From the NCBI GenBank assembly GCA_017996845.1, contig JAGOGF010000011.1:1-41653 (forward strand): 41,653 nucleotides of DNA, written 5' to 3'. The notes beneath the pieces are model-generated. The model was not told the origin of the DNA and searched no databases. It saw nothing but the letters and a program-made list of their open reading frames with translations. The translations under genes and the position numbers were made by a program. This stretch comes from Butyrivibrio sp. (GTDB lineage Bacteria > Bacillota_A > Clostridia > Lachnospirales > Lachnospiraceae). Numbering within the stretch: position 1 is the first letter of the stretch; each line of letters opens with the position of its first letter. Below, one piece after another: positions 34,125 through 41,653 of this stretch.

Positions 34125-36409
34125 CAGCCTGTCGCCCTCTCTATATCGATAATGCTGTCAATTGTTCTGATCTTGTCTATCACACGTTTGAGTTCTTCCC
34201 TGCTGGTCACCTGGAAGGAAGTCTCCATTGTGGCAAGCCCCTGTTTGCTGGTTCTCGTATTCATGGACATGATATCAATATTATTCTCCGCCAGAACTCT
34301 GGATATATCCGCAAGCAGACCGTTTCTGTCATTTGCAAAAATCTTGATATCCGCAGTATACTTTTCTCCACCCGTAGAAGTTTCGCTCTCCCATTTGGCC
34401 TCAATCAATCTGCTGCGGTCATCCTGTGCCATTTTCATCACATTGATACAATCAGACCTGTGAATCGAAACCCCTCTGCCTCTTGTCACAAATCCGACAA
34501 TATCATCACCCGGAACCGGATTGCAGCATTTGGAGAAACGAACCGCAACATCATGAACACCCTTTACAATAATTGCATTTGTTTTACCGGATATTTTGGG
34601 TGTGGTATTGCTTTCTGCTACTGCTGCAAGAACTTCTTCATCTGTAATATTTTTCTTATGGTCCTTCTCATAGAGTTCTTCCATCTTATTGATGATCTGT
34701 CCCTCTTTGAGTCCGCCATGTCCTACCGCAGCCAGAACCGCATCCCAGTCATGAAATCCGTACTTTCTGATGATGATATCCATATATTCGTTCTTGGACA
34801 GATCAGAATACTCAATACCTTTGGTTTTGCAGTAGGCTGCAAGCATATCCTTGCCCCTTGCAATATTTTCATCTTTCAGTTCATTTCGAAACCACTGATT
34901 GATTTTATTCTTTGTTGAGGTACTTTTGGCAATGCTGAGCCAGTCTCTGCTGGGGCCTCTGGAATTCTGACTGGTAATAACCTCAATCCGATCCCCGTTC
35001 TGTATCTTATAATCAATGGGAACAAGTTTGCCGTTTACTTTGGCACCGATCATCTTATTGCCGACAGCGCTATGAACACTATATGCAAAATCGATTGGCG
35101 TAGAACCTGCCGGAAGGTTTTTAACTTCTCCCTGCGGTGTAAAGCAATATACATCTTCTGAAAAAAGATTCAGGTCGCTCTTTAATAGATTCATGAACTC
35201 CTGATTGTCAGACATATCACGCTGCCATTCCAGAATTTGGCGCAGCCATACCAGCTTTTCTTCTTCCTGCGTCCGAACTTTCTTCCCATCGGATGCTTCT
35301 TTATATTTCCAGTGTGCCGCAATACCATACTCCGCAGCACGATGCATATCATAGGTTCGAATCTGAATTTCAAAAGGCTGTCCTGTCGGTCCGATCAGTG
35401 TCGTGTGCAGCGACTGATACATGTTCGGTTTGGGCATTGCGATATAATCCTTGAATCTGCCGGGAATCGGCTTATACATCTCATGGATCACACCAAGCGC
35501 CGCATAGCAGTCTTTCACCGTATCCACAATAATTCTTACCGCAAACAGATCGTAAATCTGATCCAGTGTTTTTCCCTGATTGCGCATTTTCTTATAGATA
35601 CTGAAAAAATGCTTTACGCGGCCATTCACTTCGCCCTTAATTCCTGCCGCTTCAATATGTGTCTCGACATCTTTCACAATATCTTCCACATATTGTTCCC
35701 TTTCGCTTTTTCTCTCCGTTACCTTTTCAACCAGATCGTAATACACTTCCGGTCTGAGATATTTCAGAGACAGGTCATCCAGTTCAACCTTGATCTTGGA
35801 TATACCAAGTCTTCCTGCAATCGGAGAATATATATCAAGCGTCTCCTGGGCAATCCGGTGCTGCTTTTCAGGCGGCATGTAATTCAGTGTTCTCATATTA
35901 TGCAGGCGATCTGCCAGCTTAATCAGAATTACCCTGATATCTTTTGCCATGGCAAGAAACATCTTACGCAAATTCTGTGCCTGCATTTCAAGCTGATCCG
36001 GCGTTTTATCCTTATAATCTGTAGACAGTTGCAAGCTCTGCAATTTGGTCACACCATCTACCAGAAGTGCGACATCCGGCCCGAACTCTTTTCCAATTTC
36101 TTCTTTGGTCAGAATGGTATCTTCCACAACATCATGAAGAAGCCCGGCTGCAATTGTCTCTTTGTCCATTTCCAGATCTGCCAGAATAATGGCAACGCAG
36201 AGCGGGTGTATGATATATGGCTCACCTGATTTACGCTGTTGTTCTTTATGAGCTTCTGCCGCAGTATGATACGCTTTATCGATCAGCGTAATATCATCAG
36301 ACGGGTGATATCTCTGGACGCGCTCAATCAAGCCCTGATACAGTTTTTCAGGTGACTGATGTTCTTTTATTTCTTCTATTTTTCCATCATCAAATTTTTC
36401 TTCTGCCAT
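34124..36409 (-). CDS. relA: Bifunctional (p)ppGpp synthetase/hydrolase Rel
   Basis: Makes and degrades the stringent-response alarmone. 761 aa in the full long-RSH layout: an HD hydrolase with HDVVEDT (92 to 98), a synthetase domain whose RFKD motif marks bifunctional enzymes, then TGS (from about DVYCFTPQGEV), a conserved-Cys region (SKCCNPVPGD) and a C-terminal ACT domain. All catalytic motifs look intact. It lies 26 bp after apt. Rel activity lowers GTP, the CodY effector, so this gene connects functionally with codY nearby. Confidence 0.96.
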   Translation of the reverse strand: MAEEKFDDGKIEEIKEHQSPEKLYQGLIERVQRYHPSDDITLIDKAYHTAAEAHKEQQRKSGEPYIIHPLCVAIILADLEMDKETIAAGLLHDVVEDTILTKEEIGKEFGPDVALLVDGVTKLQSLQLSTDYKDKTPDQLEMQAQNLRKMFLAMAKDIRVILIKLADRLHNMRTLNYMPPEKQHRIAQETLDIYSPIAGRLGISKIKVELDDLSLKYLRPEVYYDLVEKVTERKSEREQYVEDIVKDVETHIEAAGIKGEVNGRVKHFFSIYKKMRNQGKTLDQIYDLFAVRIIVDTVKDCYAALGVIHEMYKPIPGRFKDYIAMPKPNMYQSLHTTLIGPTGQPFEIQIRTYDMHRAAEYGIAAHWKYKEASDGKKVRTQEEEKLVWLRQILEWQRDMSDNQEFMNLLKSDLNLFSEDVYCFTPQGEVKNLPAGSTPIDFAYSVHSAVGNKMIGAKVNGKLVPIDYKIQNGDRIEVITSQNSRGPSRDWLSIAKSTSTKNKINQWFRNELKDENIARGKDMLAAYCKTKGIEYSDLSKNEYMDIIIRKYGFHDWDAVLAAVGHGGLKEGQIINKMEELYEKDHKKNITDEEVLAAVAESNTTPKISGKTNAIIVKGVHDVAVRFSKCCNPVPGDDIVGFVTRGRGVSIHRSDCINVMKMAQDDRSRLIEAKWESETSTGGEKYTADIKIFANDRNGLLADISRVLAENNIDIMSMNTRTSKQGLATMETSFQVTSREELKRVIDKIRTIDSIIDIERATG

Positions 36410-36435
36410 GCTTTTGCTCTGCCTCTGACGAACGA

Positions 36436-36960
36436 TTATTTTCCTTCGTATACAATTGCTGAATCAAGACGATATCCACTTATTTTTTCGCGTCCCTTCA
36501 GACCTGCAAGTTCCATCATAACCAGAACACCTGCAACTTCTCCGCCAAGTGACTCTATGAGTTTGATCATTGCTTCTGTCGTACCACCTGTTGCAATCAG
36601 GTCATCCACGATCAGAACCTTCTGTCCCTTTTTAATGGAATCCTTATGCATCTCAAGTGTTGCCTGACCATATTCCAGATCGTAGCTTACTTCTACTGTT
36701 TCACATGGGAGCTTTCCCTTTTTACGGATCAGCACAAACGGTTTATGAAGGTTATATGCAATTGGAGTCCCAAAAATAAATCCCCGGGATTCTGCTCCGA
36801 CAACAACATCAAAATCAAGATCTTTCACCTTATCCTGCATGGTATCGATTGCAAGATGAAGTCCGTCACCATCCTGCAGTACACTTGTAATATCTCTGAA
36901 CATGATTCCTTTTTCAGGGAAATCCGGTATTGTTCGTACATAATCTTTTAATTCTTTCAT
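36436..36960 (-). CDS. apt: Adenine phosphoribosyltransferase
   Basis: Purine salvage enzyme that makes AMP from adenine and PRPP. 174 aa with the PRPP-binding motif VLIVDDLIATGGT and the type I pattern VVGAESRGFIFG near the N-terminal half. Length is normal. GGGAGGAAG precedes the ATG. The apt-rel pair is conserved across Firmicutes. The 51 bp before it hold a short dyad (CGTAAGTTACTTACG) but no terminator, so it may be read together with the protease gene upstream. Confidence 0.96.
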   Translation of the reverse strand: MKELKDYVRTIPDFPEKGIMFRDITSVLQDGDGLHLAIDTMQDKVKDLDFDVVVGAESRGFIFGTPIAYNLHKPFVLIRKKGKLPCETVEVSYDLEYGQATLEMHKDSIKKGQKVLIVDDLIATGGTTEAMIKLIESLGGEVAGVLVMMELAGLKGREKISGYRLDSAIVYEGK

Positions 36961-37011
36961 TTTCTTCCTCCCGTAAGTAACTTACGCTTAATCCTTTTAT
37001 TTTATAATCAC

Positions 37012-37704
37012 CTATACTGCTTTATCTTCTCTGGAATATCTGCGAACCTTTCGAAATGCTGCAAGATCAAGCACGATGATATATCCCAGAAAAATATAGG
37101 AATAAAACCCATTTTCTGCTGTTGCAAGGAAATCATAGCACCCATGAATCAATATGGGAATCATAAGACTGCAAACTGTATATAGAACTGACATCTTATG
37201 ACGGCCTTTATCTTCCATCAATTTAGCCTGTCCATAATAATGTCCCATAAATACCCCCGCAATACAATGCAGCGGAATTGCGGTAACCGCACGGGTTGGA
37301 GCTATGGATGTTCCGTAACTGATCACGTAAAGAATATTCTCAAAAGCTGCAAAGCCAAGAGACGCAGTGGCACAGTATACTACTCCATCAAATCGAAAGT
37401 TAAAGGCTTTGTTCTTCCATGTGCTGAAGCGAACCGCAAGATACTTTCCTCCCTCTTCCACCATCGCAACGACCAGAAAGTTCTCCAGGATCATATAGCG
37501 TATTGTAGTAGAATCAGGTACCATACGTTGCAGAATATTTTCGCCAGCCATCTCCAAAAGCATTGCACTGACTGTTGAAATACCTCCTAAAAAAAACAGC
37601 TTAACCAGCAGTCTGACAGGTTCACTTTCAATTTTATCAAGATTGTAGATATATAAAATAAGCAACAATGATGGCGCTATTGCAATTAACACGAGATGTG
37701 TCAT
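37012..37704 (-). CDS. prsW: PrsW-family intramembrane metalloprotease
   Basis: 230-aa membrane protein with about seven hydrophobic segments and the PrsW motifs EEGGK (83 to 87), FEN (121 to 123), H146 in PLHCIAG, H155 in GHYYG and a late HGCYDF. In Bacillus and Clostridioides PrsW starts release of ECF sigma factors by cutting an anti-sigma factor; no sigma/anti-sigma pair is visible here, so the substrate is unknown. The ATG at 37704 is preferred: an upstream TTG at 37752 would lie only some 6 nt after the expected transcript start. Confidence 0.85.
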   Translation of the reverse strand: MTHLVLIAIAPSLLLILYIYNLDKIESEPVRLLVKLFFLGGISTVSAMLLEMAGENILQRMVPDSTTIRYMILENFLVVAMVEEGGKYLAVRFSTWKNKAFNFRFDGVVYCATASLGFAAFENILYVISYGTSIAPTRAVTAIPLHCIAGVFMGHYYGQAKLMEDKGRHKMSVLYTVCSLMIPILIHGCYDFLATAENGFYSYIFLGYIIVLDLAAFRKVRRYSREDKAV

Positions 37705-37764
37705 GGTATCAGATATCCCCTCAAAAGCCTCTTTCTCTCTATTTCTGCACAAACTTACCGAACT

Positions 37765-37793
37765 ATTCTATCAAATTGGGTTATGAGTTACAA
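37765..37793 (-). promoter_or_regulatory. Promoter of the PrsW-family gene
   Basis: TTGTAA (37788-37793), a 17-bp spacer and TAGAAT (37765-37770) with an extended TGA just before the -10, on the minus strand about 60 nt upstream of the chosen ATG. It is among the best sigma-A matches in the window. The 306-bp gap around it otherwise holds the groEL terminator and no gene. Confidence 0.7.
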
Positions 37794-37912
37794 GAGGGAG
37801 TTATTGTGTGCTTCCCTGCGCTTTAGCATACGTTGATGCACTTTTATATCATAAACATTTGATTTTCCTGTTGCATATGGCGAGCTTAATCATATTCTTT
37901 CCTCTCAAAGCC

Positions 37913-37957
37913 AAAAGAGCGCCTCTGCAAATACACTTGCAGGACGCCCTTTTTTTA
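37913..37957 (-). terminator. Terminator after groEL (probably bidirectional)
   Basis: AAAGGGCG pairs with CGCTCTTT and, after a small internal loop, CTGCAA pairs with TTGCAG around a six-base loop. On the minus strand it is followed by a short U-run, and on the plus strand by seven Ts, so it can work in both directions. It lies about 55 nt after the groEL stop. Confidence 0.8.
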
Positions 37958-38010
37958 CTGAATTCCGTTTCACCAGAATATCAGTGCATACTATCCATAA
38001 CGCTATGTAA

Positions 38011-39654
<1,644 letters not shown>

Positions 39655-39680
39655 TTACTCTGATTATTTTCATCTTAAAA

Positions 39681-39965
39681 TTACTTTACAACAGCAAGAA
39701 TGTCGCTCTGTTTTACAATAATGTATTTTACATCTTCCATTTCAACTTCTGTTCCTGCATACTTGGAGTAGATAACAGTATCTCCCTTTGAAACTTCCAT
39801 CTTAACTTCTTTGCCATCAACCATTCCGCCAGGTCCAACGGCAATCACTTCTGCCTGCTGCGGCTTTTCTTTTTCCTTACCTGGAAGAACGATACCTGAC
39901 TTTGTGGTTTCCTCTGCCTCAAGCTGTTTTAATACAACTCTGTCTGCTAATGGTACTAATTTCAT
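39681..39965 (-). CDS. groES: Co-chaperonin GroES (10 kDa)
   Basis: 94-aa lid of the GroEL cage. Motifs are PLADRVVLKQLEAEE, the mobile loop TTKSGIVLPG and VKYIIVKQSDILAV. The ATG at 39965 (MKLVPLADR) has AAGGAGG 7 nt upstream; an in-frame start 7 codons earlier would place the ribosome site inside the gene. It is the first gene of the groESL operon. Confidence 0.98.
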   Translation of the reverse strand: MKLVPLADRVVLKQLEAEETTKSGIVLPGKEKEKPQQAEVIAVGPGGMVDGKEVKMEVSKGDTVIYSKYAGTEVEMEDVKYIIVKQSDILAVVK

Positions 39966-40011
39966 TGTAAAGCCTCCTTTATACATGCAATTTTATGATC
40001 TTTCATTTTTG

Positions 40012-40038
40012 TTAGCACTCATATATGTTGAGTGCTAA
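40012..40038. promoter_or_regulatory. CIRCE operator (HrcA site)
   Basis: TTAGCACTC, nine bases, GAGTGCTAA: a perfect match to the CIRCE consensus, in the groES leader just downstream of the promoter. It predicts heat-shock control by the HrcA repressor. Confidence 0.97.
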
Positions 40039-40051
40039 CTTCTAAAGAGAT

Positions 40052-40080
40052 ATATTAAAGAGATAAGCATTTGATTGCAA
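40052..40080 (-). promoter_or_regulatory. Promoter of groESL
   Basis: TTGCAA (40075-40080), a 17-bp spacer and TAATAT (40052-40057) on the minus strand, ending 13 bp before the CIRCE element. Each hexamer matches 4 of 6; the position relative to CIRCE supports it. Confidence 0.6.
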
Positions 40081-40188
40081 CCGGAAATGAGCTGTACTAT
40101 TTCGATTTTTCTGATCTTTTCTCTTTTTTTCTCATCTTTTCTCTTAAATGCGCAGTGCAAATTTGGTTCATTATTTCATTTTTTTCAG

Positions 40189-40213
40189 AAAAGTGCCTAA
40201 AATCAGGCATTTT
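40189..40213 (-). terminator. Candidate terminator after the phosphoesterase gene
   Basis: AAAATGCCT and AGGCACTTTT form a short hairpin with a six-base loop and a few Us, about 70 nt after the phosphoesterase stop. The 240-bp gap to the groES leader is otherwise AT-rich with a pyrimidine-rich run at about 40113-40146 (plus strand). The stem is short, so the call is weak. Confidence 0.4.
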
Positions 40214-40280
40214 AAACGTTTTTCAAAAAGCACATCCATTTTGTTTACTTTTTTTAATTTTTTTTTTACATTTGATGCAT

Positions 40281-41171
40281 TCACTCTGTCTTATGCGGTA
40301 TTTCTTTCCCCAATAAATCAATATGATTTTCTTTGAGTGCAATTGCCCAATATTTTTCCGGAATATCCGGCCAATGTGCTTTTCCTTGTTCTTCTTCACA
40401 TAATCGCATCGCACGAAGAAGTACCGTTTCATTCAGATCTATGCCTGTTCGAATCGTATGCATGGTAACCGCAGCCCAAGCCGGCGCGATTTCCATTAAT
40501 CCACTGGACGAAAATTCTTTCAGAATCTCATTTCTGTCATACTCCAGCTGCAAATTTTCTTCTTCCCACACTTGTCCATTCCCGTGCAGAATCGTAAACT
40601 GCGCTTTTCCGCCAAAGTACCATGGAATTCCAACGGATCCGGGATTCACAGATTTTTTGCCTCTGTAGTCATAAGATTCCTGAACATGATTGTGCCCATG
40701 CAACAGCATCTCTGTTTTCAGATGAGACAAGGTTTTTCTGGTATTTCTCTTATCTTTAAAAAGAAGTTCTTTGGATGATTCCGGAGATCCATGGCACATT
40801 TCAAATTTGGGAAACCCTTTCTGATTCCAGACCTGATAAATTGAAAGCGTTTCAAAAAGTTCATAATCCTTCTGCGTCAGATTTTCACTGGTATACAGAA
40901 GTGATCCGCTCGCAGATCCTTTGTGCCATCCCTGCCTACCGTTTTTCACATAATTCAGCAGGTATTCTTCCCTGTTGCCACGTACCATCCAACAATTAAA
41001 ATATTTTCGGATCACATATATCAGTTCCATTGTTTTCTGTGGATAAGGAGCATCTGTTATGTAGTCACCCAGTAACACAAAATTGGTAATGCCTTTCCCC
41101 ACTGCATAATCAAAACATGCCTGAAACGCTGAATGATTACTATGTATATCACTTAATACGGCAATGTCCAT
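40281..41171 (-). CDS. Calcineurin-like metallophosphoesterase
   Basis: 296 aa, with the metallophosphoesterase motifs in order: SDIHSN (D8, H10), GDY (about 35 to 37), GNRE, CHGSPES and GHNH, then NPGSVG. This is the YfcE/MJ0936-like phosphodiesterase group extended by a C-terminal region of about 80 residues of unknown role. The substrate is unknown. The ATG at 41171 has GGGGAG 9 nt upstream. Only about 30 bp separate it from the ppdK terminator and no clear promoter is seen, so it may depend on read-through. Confidence 0.85.
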   Translation of the reverse strand: MDIAVLSDIHSNHSAFQACFDYAVGKGITNFVLLGDYITDAPYPQKTMELIYVIRKYFNCWMVRGNREEYLLNYVKNGRQGWHKGSASGSLLYTSENLTQKDYELFETLSIYQVWNQKGFPKFEMCHGSPESSKELLFKDKRNTRKTLSHLKTEMLLHGHNHVQESYDYRGKKSVNPGSVGIPWYFGGKAQFTILHGNGQVWEEENLQLEYDRNEILKEFSSSGLMEIAPAWAAVTMHTIRTGIDLNETVLLRAMRLCEEEQGKAHWPDIPEKYWAIALKENHIDLLGKEIPHKTE

Positions 41172-41197
41172 ATGAACAAACTCCCCAGATAAGCCTG

Positions 41198-41234
41198 TAA
41201 AGAAAACCCCCGGGGAATTTCTTCTCCGGGGGAG
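41198..41234 (-). terminator. Intrinsic terminator after ppdK
   Basis: CCCCCGG and CCGGGGG form a GC-rich stem (41207-41213 with 41226-41232), followed on the minus strand by TTTTCTTT. It lies about 27 nt after the ppdK stop. Confidence 0.85.
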
Positions 41235-41260
41235 TATTCATCCACATTACTGTGAAAAAA

Positions 41261-41653
41261 TTATTTCTTGTTTCTCTTGATCTCTGCCTGTGCTGCAGCA
41301 AGTCTTGCGATCGGCACACGGAAAGGAGAACAGGATACATAATCAAGTCCGATTGTATTACAGAACTCAACAGATGTCGGATCTCCGCCATGCTCACCGC
41401 AGATACCTACGTGAAGCTTCGGATTAACAGGTTTGCCAAGCTTGATTGCCATTTCCATAAGCTTGCCTACACCAGTCTGATCCAGTCTTGCAAACGGATC
41501 ACTCTCAAAGATCTTGCTGTCATAGTAAGCGCCAAGGAATTTACCTGCATCATCTCTGGAGAAACCATATGTCATCTGTGTCAGATCGTTTGTACCAAAG
41601 CAGAAGAAATCTGCTTCTGTAGCAATCTCATCAGCTGTCAGTGCAGCTCTCGG
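41261..41653 (-). CDS. ppdK: Pyruvate phosphate dikinase (C-terminal fragment, cut by window edge)
   Basis: The last 130 codons of PPDK, which interconverts pyruvate, ATP and phosphate with phosphoenolpyruvate, AMP and pyrophosphate. The PEP/pyruvate-binding domain shows [20 protein letters not shown], then [10 protein letters not shown] with the catalytic Cys, and ends in the usual short Lys-rich tail. The gene starts outside the window. PPDK is typical of anaerobic clostridia using pyrophosphate-linked glycolysis. Confidence 0.96.
   Translation of the reverse strand, partial: PRAALTADEIATEADFFCFGTNDLTQMTYGFSRDDAGKFLGAYYDSKIFESDPFARLDQTGVGKLMEMAIKLGKPVNPKLHVGICGEHGGDPTSVEFCNTIGLDYVSCSPFRVPIARLAAAQAEIKRNKK

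Noticed and set aside
35237..36229. A 330-codon open frame on the plus strand.
   Set aside because: It lies wholly antisense to rel, which is intact with all motifs. The translated product is a Cys/His/Ile-rich shadow with no domain.

Overview
The window is a stretch of low-GC Firmicute chromosome, most likely from a motile clostridium of the Lachnospiraceae type. The signs are a fla/che operon in the Bacillus/Clostridium order with FliY in place of FliN, a CodY regulator, a perfect CIRCE element before groESL, a bifunctional Rel enzyme, HemZ, and pyruvate phosphate dikinase. The genus cannot be fixed from sequence reading alone. Every supported gene lies on the minus strand, so transcription runs from high to low coordinates. 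I see no tRNA, rRNA, CRISPR array, insertion sequence or prophage.

Right part (about 41653 to 29593), read in the direction of transcription: the 3' end of ppdK with a GC-rich terminator; a metallophosphoesterase; groES-groEL behind a promoter and CIRCE; a PrsW-type membrane protease with its own good promoter; apt - rel - metallo-beta-lactamase-fold hydrolase - hemZ, ending in a terminator; then topA with its own promoter.

Left part (29592 to 1): codY with a candidate autoregulatory CodY box and a strong terminator, followed by the flagellar/chemotaxis operon: flgB, flgC, fliE, fliF, fliG, fliH, fliI, fliJ, a MotE/YlxF-like gene, fliK, flgD, a TIGR02530 family gene, flgE, flbD (swrD), motA, motB, fliL, fliM, fliY, cheY, fliO, fliP, fliQ, fliR, flhB, flhA, flhF, flhG, a PilZ-domain ycgR-like gene, cheB and the 5' part of cheA, which runs off the window. 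This encodes the proximal rod proteins, MS ring, switch, export ATPase and gate, hook and hook cap, stator, flagellar placement GTPase pair, a c-di-GMP brake and chemotaxis signalling. The order matches the Bacillus subtilis fla/che operon, with motAB and the PilZ gene inserted.

No wholly new system is evident. The points most worth a second look are regulatory. They are a motif (AATACAAG) present three times upstream of flgB; a perfect 16-bp inverted repeat carrying a SigD-like -10 before fliK; a terminator after flgE followed by about 300 bp of AT-rich DNA before flbD-motAB; intercistronic inverted repeats at fliF/fliG and before flgE; and low-complexity repeat segments in FlgD and FliY. 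Many junctions overlap by 1 to 4 nt, and several genes use TTG or GTG starts with good Shine-Dalgarno sequences.
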